This document shows positions 10,541 to 23,310 of a stretch of DNA of 64,000 bases, one piece after another. The translations under genes and the position numbers were made by a program. The notes under the pieces are model-generated. The model had not been told where the DNA came from and did no database searches. It saw only the letters and a list, made by a program, of their open reading frames with translations. The DNA is from Eucommia ulmoides (Eukaryota > Streptophyta > Magnoliopsida > Garryales > Eucommiaceae): contig CM028334.1 of assembly GCA_016647705.1 (NCBI GenBank), positions 7,349,546-7,413,545 of the forward strand, read 5' to 3'. Every line of letters begins with the position of its first letter. Position 1 is the first letter of the stretch.

Positions 10541-12500
10541 GTGAATAGCAACCTGAACGGTCAATTCTCCAGAGATATGTCGGAAGCTTCAGGGCCACAC
10601 CCCTCAGCTCCTACCAACAAGGATAACTACGCCCCTAGGACTAGGCAAGGCTATCTACCCTACCCTCTAGGGAATTTGCGGGACAAACCTCGAGAGTTGC
10701 GGAAGCATCTCAGATTTATCTCCTTGAGTACCAGATTGGCGAGTTTAAGTCGTGCGGGTAGTTCCTCCTCGTGTGCCTCCTGTTGCTCCTCGTCCAGGGG
10801 GGACCAGCTCTTTAGACTGCACGACCCAAAAAGTAACCCCAAGACCACGATGCTCGTGTGGCATATTCAAAGGAGTACGCCCCCAGGGACTGCCCTCCGC
10901 CTTGTGACCACGAATCTGTAGGATTGGAAAAGGCCCCCCGACAGTGCCAAGATCCTCATCTTCTCCGCTGCGCGGATTTGCAGCAAGAGATCTATCAATG
11001 TCCATCGACAGTCGAACTCTCCATTGGCCAGCCATGTTCGATCTTAGAGGCCAGTGCGAACTTGAAATTAGCCCCTACTCGTCTCTCTCCTATCACACTA
11101 TGACCCAAGCTGTGTACAGTCATATACGAGGGGAGCCCCAAGCAGAGGAAGCCATGGAGTACCACCGATCGATTGGAGGCCAACCAAGGACCAACCAGGG
11201 CTATCCTTGGGCCGAGCTCCCAACCACACACCAAGATCCGACCTGAGGGCCCGTCGTGAGCAATGGGCAAACACTAATTTGCCTCTCTTACGGCCACATC
11301 AGCAGGCAACCATGTGCAGGCAACGCCTAGGAGAGAAACAATCATAGAACATCGTCTCACCAATATGGAAGTGCTCTTACAAGAGATTCAAAGTAGAAGA
11401 GGAACAACTGAGTTCTCTACCAAAGTAAGGTCTCATTTCGTAGACGAGGTCCTGGGTAAGGTAGTGCTTAGACACTTTGCACACCTCTAGATGAGCCCTT
11501 ACGATGTAACCCTTCTTTCGTTCTGCCCCTGCTCGCCAAACACCAAGGGAAAGATCCTTGGGCATTCATCCATGCTTTGTCCTATCGAGCTTGTAGCGAG
11601 CTCAGCACTCAATTTTTCTACCAGCTCTTTGGGCCGAGGAGCTCTTCATCATGTCACTCTAGCTCCGTAAAAATTTGTGGAGAATTTTTTGGATACGACC
11701 AAGTGTCAAGTCCTACCATGACTGAGGACATGCCATAAATGAGTGTTTCAAGTCGAGAGGCAGGCGCAACTCAAAGGTGGAGACGAGCCCTCCGTCCTAC
11801 CAAAGTCTGCAGGACCGAAAAAGGCCCCTCGATAGCGCCATGTTCCTCATCTCCTCCGCTGCGCGGATATGCAGCAAGAGATCTGTCAATGTCCCTTGAT
11901 AGTCAAACTTTCCATTGGCCAGCCATGTTCGATCTTAAAGGCCAGTGCGAACGTGAAATTAGCCCCTACTTTTTGGCCTCTCTCCCATCACACTGTGACC
12001 CAAGCTGCATAAAGTCATATACGAGGAGAGCCCCGAGATGTGGAAGCCATAGAGCACCACCGATCGACAGGAGGCTAACCAAAGACCAACCAGGGCTACC
12101 CTTGGGCCGAGCTCCCAACCACACAACAAGATCCGACCCGAGGGCCCGTCGTAAGCAAGGGGCAAACACTAATTTGCCTATTTCACGGCCACAGCAGCGA
12201 GCAACGCCTAGGAGGGAAGCAATCATGGAACATCATGTCGCCAATATGGAAGTGCTCCTGCAAGAGATTCAAAGTAGAAGAGGAACAACTGAGTTCTCTA
12301 CTAAAGTAAGGTCTCATTTCGTAGACAAGGTCCCGGGTAAGGCAGTGCTTAGATACTTTGCACACCTCCAGATGAGCCCCTACGATGTAACTCATCTTCC
12401 GTTCTGCCCTTGCTCTCCAAACACCAAGGGAAAGATCCTTTGGCATTCATCCATGCTTTGTCCTATCAGGCTTGTGGTGAGCTCAACACTCTAGTTTTTT
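10541..12500 (+). pseudogene. gag-like fossil of element A, duplicated
   Basis: Frames around 10541-10921 and 11739-12494 contain gag-like pieces (for example MEVLLQEIQSRRGTTEFSTK and SHFVDKVPGKAVLRYF) that parallel the gag of the Tat element at 18.6 kb (RITEMEAALVQIW, IRSLFVDDIVFVVV). The resemblance is loose. Broken, with several breaks. No enzyme domain was recognised. Confidence 0.4.
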
Positions 12501-12690
12501 ACCAGTTCTTTAGGCTGAGGAGCTCTTAATCATGTCACTCTAGCTACGCAAAAATTTGTGGGGAATTCTTTGGAAATGACCAAGTGTCGAGTCCTACCAT
12601 GACTGAGGACATGCCATAGACAAGTGTTTCAAGTCGAGAGGCGGGCGCAACTCAAAGGTGGAGATGAGCCATCTGTCCTACCAAAGATGG
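10925..12690 (+). repeat. Tandem duplication, period about 881 bp
   Basis: Sequence from about 10925 recurs from about 11815. For example CCGCTGCGCGGAT and CCATTGGCCAGCCATGTTC occur in both, and ACTGAGGACATGCCATA occurs at 11721 and 12602. The second unit runs on to about 12690 and then gives way to a different degenerate repeat. The copies differ at roughly one position in ten, so the duplication is not recent. Confidence 0.8.
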
Positions 12691-12904
12691 GGACAAATAC
12701 CCTCCAGCCTATCTCCAAGTGAAGCACAAAGGTAGAGACGGTCAGCCCTCCATTCTACCATAGACGGGGAAGAGCAGCCCTTCAGTTTATCTGTAAGTAC
12801 AACTCGATGGTGGAGCCGGGCAACCTTCCGCCCCACCACAGGTAAAGCTAGGTGGCCCTCAAAACTTAATGAGGGACCAACCGTTGTGCTATGATCAATC
12901 TCCA

Positions 12905-13275
12905 GAAGAAATACATCTCGACCCTTAGAGTCATGAATGATTCTCCAACAACAACATCCCAACCCTCAGAGTCGTGGATAATTCTCCAAAACGACATCCC
13001 GACCCTTAGAGTCGCAGATGATTTTCTGACAACAGTATCCCGACCCTTAGAGTCACGAATAATTCTCCAAGATGGCATCTCGACCCTCAGAGTCGTGGAT
13101 GATTCTCCAACAATGGGATCCCGACCATTAAAGTCGCTGATGATTCTCCAAGACGGCATCCCGACCCTCAGAGTTGCGGATGATTCTCTAACAATGATAT
13201 CCCGACCATCAGAGTCGCGGATGATTCTCTAGAACAGCATCCCGGCTCTCAGCATTCCGAGTGATTCTCCACAAG
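12905..13275 (+). repeat. Minisatellite, about 40-42 bp unit, 8-9 copies
   Basis: Units follow the pattern ATGATTCTCCAA, then CATCCCGACC, then CTCAGAGTCGCGG with substitutions. A frame through it encodes a periodic peptide, so open frames on both strands here are products of the repeat. It lies inside element A just before its 3' LTR. Confidence 0.85.
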
Positions 13276-13339
13276 AAGCTGAATCCCGGTGCTCAACGTC
13301 GAGGGTGATAACCGGAGCCTCTTCAGAAGTCGATAGTTC

Positions 13340-13783
13340 GTACCTAGTGATTATCTCCTGAACATTATGGATTATCGACTAAACACATGGTTTCATCTAA
13401 TTAACTGTATTAGGGCCCGATTAGGAAAAACTATTCATCTCCAATGCCTATAAATATTAGGGGCAATGTAAGCCCAAGGTAACGCTGAAAGCTCAATGCT
13501 CATTTTCATACTTGATGTGTTTCTGTAATATTTTCTCTCTGAGCTCTTATTCTCACGCCGGATAAGCTTCACAGGGAAAAATCCCAACTCATTCGTGTAT
13601 AGGTACAGCTTCCTAAAGGGCAGGACTCTGGACTCCAGCTAATCTGTCCCTAGGTTGTCAGTTACAGTTCACTCGAAGAATTTCTAACTTCAACTCCGGT
13701 TTAACAACTCCACCGCAGTAGGAGGACCAACCTATTCCTGACTGGACTATACTCAAGGTGTCTGCCACTTTGAGGCACCAACA
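13340..13783 (+). repeat. 3' LTR of element A
   Basis: It aligns with 9975-10416 over its length, ending GAGGCACCAACA. Confidence 0.75.
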
Positions 13784-14446
13784 TAATTTTTTTTTTTTTA
13801 AATGTCAAAATTTAAATTATTAGGGATAATAATAAAAAACTTGAAACATAAAGGTAGTAAATATATTTTTTAGGGGGCATAGCTCCTGTGTGTTTAAGTA
13901 ATTAATTTAATTGTGTTAGTGTTGAAAAATAGTTAATACCCGCAATTGATCCGATTAGGTTTTACGTGGTAGTTCTTTATTGAGTTGGTTGTTTCGTGTA
14001 CGATGTTCTTTATCCAGTGAATGGTCTGTAGTCAAATCCTTGTGATCGAGCAAATTTCTGCACTAAGACCCACTAAGGTGTGCCCAACGAAGTCTTTTCG
14101 GCATGAGAGTAAGAGATCAGGAAAAAAAAGAGTTCAATATTGGTTAGAGAGAATTTTTTGCATTACCTGGAGCATTTATTTGACCCACTATTTATAAGGG
14201 ATGGATGGGATTAGTCATGAAATATTGGGGTTTTAAGCCTGGTTAATTAACGTAATTCGACGCGTGGTCAATAACGAGGCCCATGGCATAATTTAAGCTA
14301 CTGGGCCCTATATTATGGCCCACCAGAAGAGTCCATGTGCCAACCCAAGTAAAAAAAGGATGAAGCAGGTTCATGGAGGAGTTGGAGCACTTATGGTAGT
14401 CTGTGGGACTTGTCTAGTGGCTGTTGGTCGATGATCGACTTGGACA
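13784..14446. other. Retrotransposon-derived spacer, unassigned
   Basis: After a T run at 13788-13799, the sequence from about 13900 resembles LTR or LTR-flanking DNA (GGGCCCTATATTATGGCCCAC around 14305). No coding signal is seen. It may belong to the older element into which the Tat element inserted. Confidence 0.35.
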
Positions 14447-15910
14447 GGTCTTCCAGCGAGTGCCCATAAGATGGTCGGTGGGCGGCGAACAACATGAGAT
14501 GTCTGGCCTAATACTGTGGTCGGTCAACGATAGATGGTCAAAGGAAATTGCTATGGGCACACCAATACGTGTCAAGTTGTGAGTCCTCCAGAGTACTCGG
14601 TGGACATACCTTTCATGAAATTGAATGTTTGAATAGTTACAAATAATCGATTAATTAATAATTCAAAACATTATCAGGAATGAATATGGTGTATATGAAT
14701 GTGATATAATATTATGATTCTTGATTTTTCCTCTATCTTACAGAGACAATATTAAAACAGTTACGTAATCGATAATGCTGGAAGTTCCGCGATGCTTGCA
14801 ACTCTTCAACTCACTAATCAACACCTAAAAATCTTAGGAAAAATACTTGGGTCGGAGTGGTATTGGCCAAATACCCTCCGGCCTAAGAATAAATTAATCA
14901 AGAATTGAGTGATATTAGAACTATCTGTTGAAACCTAGAAATTGCTATATTTATAGACTAAAAACTCACTTGAATTCCCTTATTCTCACTGTATTTTAAT
15001 TGATCAATATCTTCAAGATCTTCTTGATCTCTGACGTATGTATGAGTATTTGAATAATACCCTTGGGTCTTATTCTACACTAAGTAATTTTTATTGTAAC
15101 AGATCTCTCATGGGCTTGTTTGTCTCAAGCCCATATTCAATTCTCTATTCCCAGACATGGGCTTACTTACCCAAGATGGTCTTCCAGCGAGTACCCATAA
15201 GATGGTCGATGGGCGGCGAACAACATGAAATGTCTGGCCTAATACTTTGGTTGGTCAATGATAGACGGTCAAAGAAAATTGCTATGGGCACCACCTTAAC
15301 ACGTGTCAAGTTGAGAGTCGTCCAGAGTACTCGGTCGACATATCGTGAAATTGAATGTTTGAATGGTTACAAATAATTGATTGATTAATAATTCAAAACA
15401 TTATTAGGAATGAATATGGTGTATATGAATGTGATATAATATTCTGATTCTTGGTTTTTCCTCTATCTTGCAGAGACAATATTAAAACAGCTACGTAATC
15501 GATAATGCTGAAAGTTTCACGATGCTCGCAACTTTTCAACTCACTAATCAACACCTAAAATCTTAGGAAAAGTACTTGGGATATCGGAGTGGTATTGGCC
15601 AAATACCCTCCGGGGTGAGAATAAATTAATCAAGAATTGGGTGATATTAGAACTATCCATTGAAATCTAGAAATCGCTATAGTTATAGACTGAAACCTCA
15701 CTTGATTCCCTTATTCTCGCTATATTTTAACTTATCAATGTCGTCAAGATCTTCTTGATCTCTGACGTACGTATGAGTATTTGAATAATACCCTTGGTTC
15801 TTATTTTACACTAAGTATTTTTTATTGTAATAGATCTCTCATGGGCCTGTTTGTCTCAAGTCCATATTCAATTCTCTATTCCCAAACATGGGCTTCTTTA
15901 CCCAAGCCCA
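14447..15910. repeat. Two tandem copies of a 731-bp LTR-like unit
   Basis: GGTCTTCCAGCGAG occurs at 14447 and again at 15178, and the two following 731-bp segments align throughout, including TGGTATTGGCCAAATACCC and the inverted pair TGGGCTTGTTTGTC / CAAGCCCATATTC. The composition and the ATAGACT/TATTTATAGAC stretch look like LTR sequence in the reverse direction. I see no internal coding region between the copies. It is probably an LTR fragment duplicated by unequal exchange. Confidence 0.75.
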
Positions 15911-16707
15911 TCATCCGATATTATCTATATTATATATGGGTTTGCTTAGCTTAGGTCTATTGCCTTTCGTGCATTATATCTATCTTTTACATCTTGGGTA
16001 AACCACCCTAATCATTTACCCCTTTGGATTCTTTGCTTGATTAACGAAGATGAGAAGTCAAATCCAGACTCCCATCGTTGTAAGTATCCTTTCAACTTCT
16101 TCTTCTAGGTTATTTCTAAGTTCATCACTTGTGTTTTCATCATTCTTCTTCCTTCACTGTTCATTTCTATTGTTTAATTCCATGGCTAAAGTAGAAAATA
16201 AATTAGAAATCGTGCCCGCTAGCTTTGCTACCGCAAAAAAAATGCTTATTCCTACGCCACTTACTTAGCCTGGGTTGACCATAGCTCTTCCTTTTTCCCT
16301 CAAGATTATTAGATTAGTTTCATATGAATTTTGAAATTTCTTCTTCCATTACCATTAGAATTTTCGAAAAAGATGAACTTCCCCAAACTCCTCGAAATGG
16401 AGAAGGTTGTCTTTACACTTAGATGTTCGAATTTGGTCTTCGTCTCCCTTTTCCTCCTCTCCTACGTAAGTTATTCTATTCATACGACATCTGTCCCGCT
16501 CATCTCTTCCCAAATAGTTGGTGTTGGCTCCTTGGGGGTCTGTATATTTCTTTCCCAAACTAACTAGGTTCTACTCGCCTTAAGAATGGTAAGAGGTCTT
16601 TTCTCACTCAAATACAAAAAACATGTACATGTATTCTACCTTTCTCTTTCTTCCAACAACTAATATTTGACTTATTTTCTTAAATTTGTAAAAAAAAATG
16701 GAATAAC
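15911..16707 (+). mobile_element. Left part of an older retroelement ORF split by the Tat element
   Basis: From an ATG near 16050 the + strand carries fragments resembling the extra ORF of plant Ty3/gypsy elements: a Ser/Phe-rich start, then a patch like LPFPPLLRKLFYSY and FPNSWCWLLGGLYI. This parallels HPWIQALCAEY and APNCIRAFVASLII in the antisense ORF at 35.6 kb. The matching right part is 37791-38840. Broken, several breaks. Confidence 0.4.
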
Positions 16708-17788
16708 TGTTGATAAGTGTAAAAATGGTCACTCCAATGCAACCAATCAAAGACCGTCACGTGTCCACAACCCCCTGCAAAGTTTAAAGCACGATAAAGA
16801 CTAAGTATGAAAAATGTACCAAGAAGAAAAACGTCCCCATCTGCACCAGTCGCCCCCAAAGGACTCAACATTCTCCATGATGGCCAGCAAGTCATCGTCG
16901 GGATGGGTGACCGCTCCCCATCTCGGTGTTCCTCGTCGCAGCAATACTCTCTTCGTAAACCGACTTCAAATAGCTCTTCAGGCAAAGCCCCCCTCCTCGT
17001 CTCCAATTATCCGAGAAGGGCAGGGCAGAAAAGCTACATATCATCTTCTTTCCCGTTGCCAGCTATCAGCAAAGGGCAAGAGTCAAGCTCTTCATCCCGA
17101 CCGCAGCAGGGTTATGTCTTCTTCACTTTATAATATTGGCTCAGCTCCTTATCTCCCAAAATATCTCCAAAATATCCTACAATATCTCCTAAATATCCCA
17201 AAATATCTCCAAGCATCATTGTGGCTCTTTTCCCCAACCAAAATATCTCCTAAACATGGCTAAAACAAGGGCCCCTTGGCACATTTCCATTAACTACATA
17301 CGAAGTTGACACCATGATGTGATCTTGACGAGACATTAACCCTTGCTTAAGCCCCTAAGCTAATCTCCACATTATCTATAAAAATGAGGGCATACAATTG
17401 TCCAAAGGTAGATGAACTCGGCTCATACTTTTCGACAATTACACTATAAATTCTTTCTCCCGTACGCTGATTCTCACGCAGGAGGGAAAACGCTGGGAAC
17501 ACCCCGACAAGTCCTTTGTGCAAGTTTCCAGGTGCTCATTCTTCCCGAAACTGCTCAATTCCAAGTACTAGTTCATCTCTCCAAGGATCATAAAGTATTC
17601 TGATCCTGCTCATCTCGGCTTAGAAAATTTTCAGGTCCTTTCCAATATTGGCCCTTCCTTTCTAGGCCAGAGGCTTCTCCAAGGATAAGAAACTACACAA
17701 ACTGAAGGTTCCCATTCCAAGCCCTTACAGCTCCATCCAAGGCTGACAGGACCACACCGCTGGTGTCGACCAAAATTTGACATCAATA
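16708..17788 (+). repeat. 5' LTR of the Tat element
   Basis: It starts TGTTGATAAGTG and ends GACATCAATA, and is followed at 17789 by GTTTGGCACAGTTTGTGGG, a primer-binding-site-like stretch. It includes a local run of ATATCTCC/AAATATCC repeats at 17155-17215 that is also in the 3' LTR. Confidence 0.85.
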
Positions 17789-19789
17789 GTTTGGCACAGT
17801 TTGTGGGAACCGTTACAAAAAGCCTCCCTCTAGTCATCATATGCTCTCCTCTTGGCTAGAGGTTAGATAAATACAAGGTCTGGTCAGTCTCTGCGGCCAA
17901 GAGACCCTAGGAGCGTGGTAGATAGCAACCTCATTGGCAAAATATCGCGAAACCCTTGGTCGAATGTAAGGACTATTGTCTCAATCCTGGAAGAATAAGA
18001 ACATACACTCCCCATTAACTAGGCAGGCCCGTTAGTTCCACCTGCAGGACCCCATACTGGATTACCTCCCGGAGTTGCGGATACGATGTGACTTGATAGC
18101 TTTGAACGTCAACTGTTTCAATTTCAAACCTATCTTGACACCATCATCTCTCGTTTGTCACCGACCATGAATCAGCGAGGACCAGTTCTCTAAAACCCAG
18201 AGCGAAAGGAAAGCCACCTGCCACTGGCTCCTGACTGAGAGGGACCGTTCTCCGGCATACAAGGGATGAGGACCCCCACGGGCCTCACCAGGAATCAGAC
18301 TGTGTCATCCATTCTAAAGGACATGTGTCAAGGGAACAACCTCGTCCACACAATCGACTGATTAGGGAATGGCTTCCGGCTCCACCAGTCATTTTCGATT
18401 CTACATCTTTGCCCTTGCAGGCCCGCCGGATGGAGGATCGTTATGATCACTAGATGGGAAGAACTTATAGTAACGTCACCCGTGCAGATCGTAGAGCTCG
18501 CTATGCTCGAGAGGTTGACTCCCACTCCCCTCCCGCCGAAAGGTAGGGGTCGAGAGTGGCTGCAAGTCACGTGGCAGAACCTTCTAGGGGAGAAGCGACG
18601 TTAGAAAGGCGCATCACCGAGATGGAGGCAGCGCTTGTGCAAATATGGGGCCTTGGAGGGGCTACTAGACTCCTTTCAGGTATAAGATCTCTTTTCGTTG
18701 ACGATATAGTATTTGTGGTGGTCTCCTATAGGTTCCCCAATCTGCAAATAACCCTCTACGACGGAACTACTGACCTTAGCGATCACCTCTCCGTTTTCAT
18801 CGCATTCATGGACATTCATACAACATCCATGGCGGTAAGATGCAAATCGTTTTCCCTCACTCTCACTGGAATGGCCAGCACCTGGTACCGAGACTTGACT
18901 CCTGCATCCATCTCCATATTTACTCAATTGGAGCAGCTCTTTTTAGCCCGATTTGACTGCTCCTGGAGAAGAGTGAAAATGACAGCTCACCTTCTTACTC
19001 TCTAACAAGAAATCACTGAAACTTTGGATGATTTCATTGCGCAATTACACAAGAAACGTTCAAGCTGTAGTAACATTCTAGACATCGTGCCCTTAAACGC
19101 CTTTATTGGCGGACTAAGGCACCGGAGACTGTCTGTCACACCCCACCCTGGGCCCCCACTGCCCGAGGCCGGGCGTGATGTCGGCATGACACTTCCTGAC
19201 CAATCAACTAAATACATACAGACATACCTATACATATTCAGACGCACGCGCACTGCTATCAATATTTTTTTTTCCAAAAATAATATCTATCTACTCATTT
19301 TCGCAAATATGGGAACACTCCTGTCCCAAAAATATATACAACAAAAATCACAAAATACTGAACTTTCCACGGTTCGCCTCCGACCGGCCCACTCTCAAAA
19401 TAACACCTTCTTCGGACTCTACCTAGTGCTAGTAGTGGACCCACTCCTAGCTGCGGCACCTAAAATTAAATATTTTATCGGTGTACTGTCTTCATAATAT
19501 AAAAATATTTTTATGGATCAAATATAAGTATTAAACACCACGTTTCAAAATATAATATAATATAATCACGTACCGTATAGAAATCCAGTTCCCCTGTCAC
19601 CAATGAAATAAACAAATATATTTAAAATACCCAATCCAAACATTTTAAATCAACCAACCTAATCATCTCGTCATGTAATAAAACACTCTACACCACTCTC
19701 CTACTAACTATAAGATCATTTTTACCTCACGATCGGGAGTTACAACGGTATCGTAACCTGTACAACTGTGCCATCTAACGTGACTATCA

Positions 19790-20190
19790 GTGTCGGGGCC
19801 ATTTATTATCCCCAATGGTAGGGGTACCACCCACAGGATTTGCACTCCTAACGGGTCAATCAACCACTTGCAGGACTTATTCTCCTGACATGTCATAATA
19901 ATCAACCACATGTAGAACTAATCCTCCTGATAGGTCATAATATCAACAACCACCTACATGACTAATTCTCTTAACATGTCATAATAATCAACCACCTGCA
20001 ACACTAATCCTCCTGACAGGTCATAATATTATCAACCATCTGCAGGACATGCCCTCATGACATGTCATAATAATCAACCACCTGTAGGACCGACACTCCT
20101 GACAGGTCAATAACAATAATCAACCACCTGCAGGACATGCCCTCCTAACAGGTCAAAACCATCCCGCAGGACATACTCTCCTGACGGGAT
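19790..20190. repeat. Minisatellite in solo LTR, about 43-bp units, about 8 copies
   Basis: Units follow AATCAACCACCTGCAGGAC, then a CTCCTGACAGGTCATAAT half, alternating slightly in length. Several units carry CTGCAG or its variants. Confidence 0.8.
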
Positions 20191-20859
20191 TAAAACTATG
20201 GCATAGTCAGACAAAAATCACCCTTTACATTTAAAATCTACTTGATCTAGATAAATCATAAAATCGTCCAATTTTAATAAACACATTTTTTTCCATAATT
20301 TATACGAAAATAAAATTTATAAATTTATATAGAAGATAGTACACTCACCTCATTTTTTGCACTGCAAAAATACCGATGTTAAAAACTACCTGGACGCTGG
20401 CGCCTGTGAACCTAATAGCGATAGGGCCTAAATTAATATTTTATTTAAAATAACCCTAATATGCAATGCATGACCCTAAATTACATAATTTCTCATTCCC
20501 CAAATTTAGTTATGAAAAATTATTATTTCGTTTGTCTCGCTACGTTAATATTCACTATACAACATTATTAAAATTAACGGTTACAAAATTATCGTAGAGA
20601 TTACAAAATTTAATACTAATAGTTTAATTTGACGAAAATAATAATTAACGATTAAAATATTAACCAACGAAATCGTTACCTGTTTCGAATCGCTCGCCGG
20701 TCGAGAAGTTGGTTTTTGGTTTTTGAGTTTTATTTTTGGTGTTGCATATTTTTTTTTTCTTTTTTTTTTTCTTTCTGTTTCGGTTTGAGTTCTTGCCGCC
20801 GCCGACACCTGCTCCGATCATGTCCACACTCACTCACCGCCTCTGTCGGCCGGCCAAAT

Positions 20860-21427
20860 GACACCACACACACACACTGACGGATGCCTCCCACACCACC
20901 GTCGACTGAACGACGGTCACCTACACACACACACAATCACACGCTGAACGACGGACACACACAACCCACCGACGACATACACCCCGTCTGAACACTGGAC
21001 CCCCACACATACACACACACGTGCGCTGAAACTCACACACACACCGTCAACAAAGCCCACACACTTACTGGCCGACAACACCCACTCCATCGATGACTCC
21101 ACACACACATGCAATTCGCCGGACGAACGCACCCACATCGCCGGCGACTGAAAGACGACCACACCCACTCAGACTGACAACGGCCACCGACAAACAGTGA
21201 TGACGAACCAACGCCGGATTGCTCTCCTGCCGACAGGATGAACACACCCCGATGACTTCTTTCTCTCTCTCTTTCTCTTCTTCTCCCTGTTTTGTTCTGG
21301 TGGGTTTGGCCGACACAACCCACACACACTCACTAACCCACAAGTGACACCCTCATGCAACGAACGAGCAGAAAACACACACAGACCAACGATCATCTGA
21401 ACAATACACACCTACGAAACACGACGA

Positions 21428-21465
<38 letters not shown>

Positions 21466-21470
21466 TGCCA
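20860..21470. repeat. CA/TG-rich low-complexity tract
   Basis: Repeated ACACACAC stretches are interspersed with GACGG and CCGACGAC words, culminating in a pure (CA)n run at about 21430-21464. The long Cys/Val-rich minus-strand frames at 20730-21411 come from this repeat. Confidence 0.8.
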
Positions 21471-22419
21471 GAGGAACACACCACAGCGGTGATGATAATA
21501 GTGACGATCACACAGCCACGCCGACCAGATGGACACCCCGCCGACCTACTCCCTTGGTTCCTATTTTTTTCTTCTTTTCAGACTCCCCTATGATGCATGA
21601 ATGGATGTATATATATATATTCACACTAGTAGTGGATGATCACGTCATTACCTATTTATTTATTATTATTTTAGTTTTTTTAATTTACATAAATCTCCCC
21701 CTAAATTATCTTTAAGTTATTATTTAAACCCAAATCAAAATTAATATTTTTAAAATTTCGAATTAACCTCTAAAAGTTTAAATTGAATAATAAATGATAC
21801 AATCTACCCCATTATTTTCTAAATATTCTAAGATGCAACTAATGATTATGCGTATGCAGAAATTAGGGTCTTACACTGTCATACGATTTATGCTCTTATC
21901 TTGCGCCAAATTTAGTTGTTGCTCTTGCCCGGTGTATAAGCTTCTACCAAGTCGACTCAGAGACGCTGTGAAAAGGGAGAAAAAAGGGAATCAGAAGAGG
22001 AAAGGCTGACCAGAGAGGTTAGGACCTCTTCTTGGGGATCGAAGACATCATCTACCCCGAGGGAATCGCCTAGGGCTAACGCCCCTCACCACATCCATAG
22101 AAACAATTTTTACTGAAAATTCAGGGAAAGGATTCTTTCTACTGGCTCCTCCCCCAAAAGGAAGACCCATGGGGAAAGCTGTTTCCAAATATTGTGAGTT
22201 CCACCGTGACCATGGTCACTCAACGGGTGAATGCTTCCAGCTCCAAGAAGAGATCGAGGCCCTCATAAAAAAAGGGCATCTTGGTCATTAGGTCCGCAAA
22301 GAGAAAGCAAGCTCTGGAGCCAGAAAGAGCAATCGCCATGATGAACGTAGGGATCGGCCGAAAAGGGATAACCGCGGTCGACCCCCTCCGAGAAAAGAGA
22401 CTGAAGAGTTCAACGATGA

Positions 22420-23310
22420 AATGCATATTGAAGGTAAAATCAATGTGATTACTGTGATAGATGGTGGCCTCGGCCTTGGGGGAGCAACTACTTCTTCCCG
22501 GAAGAGGCACAAGGGTAAAGCAAAGCGGAAAGCCAACGAGGACGTGTATGAGGTGAGCACGATTGATGCTACCTTGCACAACATCATCTTCTTCAGTGAA
22601 GTTGATCTCCGAGGGGTCCATACCCCGCATGACGATGCCTTGGTGGTATCTGCCCTGATCAACCACTACAAAGTTGGACAAATCTTGATCGATAATGGGA
22701 GTTCCGCATATATCATTTTCAAGAATGCTTTCGACCAAATGAATGTGAGTTCAAGTTCTGTGAGACCCACTACCCCCCTCCCCTTATCAGTTTTGGTGGA
22801 GATGTGATGAATTCCATGGGTTGGACCTTCATTCCCTTCATTGTTGGTGCTACGCCCATATCAACCACGATCTGGGTTAAATTTCTCATCATGGACCGAT
22901 CTTCTCCTTACAATGCAATTATTGGGCGACCCACCTTGGCAACATTAAAAGTCGTATCCTCCCCCTACCATCAATTAATGAAATTTTCTACAGAAAGAGG
23001 GGTGAGAGAGGTGAGGGAAGACCAAGAGTCTGCTAGGTCTTGCGCCAGAAAGGTGCTTAAAAAGAAGAAATAGCAATTAACGGTCAGGATCGGGAACGAC
23101 GAAGTTGAACTCATGGCCTTGACCGATCCCGAAACTGTGCTTATTGACGACCATAGAGATAAGGAACCCTATCCACGTCCTCATGAAGACCTGATAGAAA
23201 TTCCTATTCATACTACCATTAAAGGGAGAACCATCCAAATTAGTGCTAAGCTCAGCCCGGCACAACAAGAAGAATTAATCGATCTCCTTATGAGGAATTA
23301 CGACGTATTC
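22420..23310 (+). pseudogene. Tat element protease region fossil
   Basis: The aspartic protease core is visible as ILIDNGSSAYIIF (about 22683-22721) in the usual place between gag and RT. It is followed by the linker with YNAIIGRPTLATLKVV (about 22911-22958). Broken, a few breaks. Confidence 0.8.

Larger units (their letters stand above)
9585..13783 (+). mobile_element. Broken, probably non-autonomous LTR retrotransposon (element A)
   Basis: Two direct repeats, the 5' one ending at 10416 and the 3' one at about 13340-13783, share an LTR end GGCACCAACA. The 5' copy is followed by GTTTGCTACTGTCTGTGGA, a primer-site-like stretch also found, in a close variant, after the 5' LTR at 17788. The interior carries gag-like remnants, an 880-bp tandem duplication and a minisatellite, but no reverse transcriptase is seen. 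TAATT precedes 9585 and follows 13783, a possible 5-bp target duplication, although the two LTR copies align only from about 9975. Multiple breaks, and an old insertion by LTR divergence. Confidence 0.65.
19134..21875. mobile_element. Solo LTR (2.74 kb) inserted in the Tat gag
   Basis: It begins TGTCACACCCC and ends GGGTCTTACA, with the 5-bp target CTGTC duplicated exactly at 19129-19133 and 21876-21880. The gag reading resumes at the target site. No coding region is recognisable, so it reads as a solo LTR left by recombination of a Ty3/gypsy-type element with long LTRs. It contains a minisatellite (19790-20190) and a CA-rich tract (20860-21470). Open frames in it are repeat artefacts. Confidence 0.8.
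18556..22320 (+). pseudogene. Tat element gag fossil (interrupted by a solo LTR)
   Basis: The retrotransposon gag domain is recognisable (PNLQITLYDGTTDLSDHLSV, FSLTLTGMASTWYRDLTP, FLARFD). After the nested solo LTR, a knuckle-like CX2HX4-5HX4C segment follows (CEFHRDHGHSTGEC, about 22198-22239). This order and spacing are typical of Tat Gag. Broken, several breaks, plus the inserted LTR at 19134-21875. Confidence 0.85.

Noticed and set aside
12866-13232. Opposed repeat-protein-like frames on both strands
   Set aside because: They come from the 40-42-bp minisatellite. The unit drifts in length and there is no start context or domain.
12905-13275. CRISPR-like array (regular repeats with variable intervals)
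   Set aside because: The units are contiguous minisatellite repeats without unique spacers, in a plant retroelement. There are no cas genes and the setting is eukaryotic.
20730-21411. Several overlapping minus-strand frames rich in Cys and Val
   Set aside because: They are products of the CA/TG-rich repeat inside the solo LTR.
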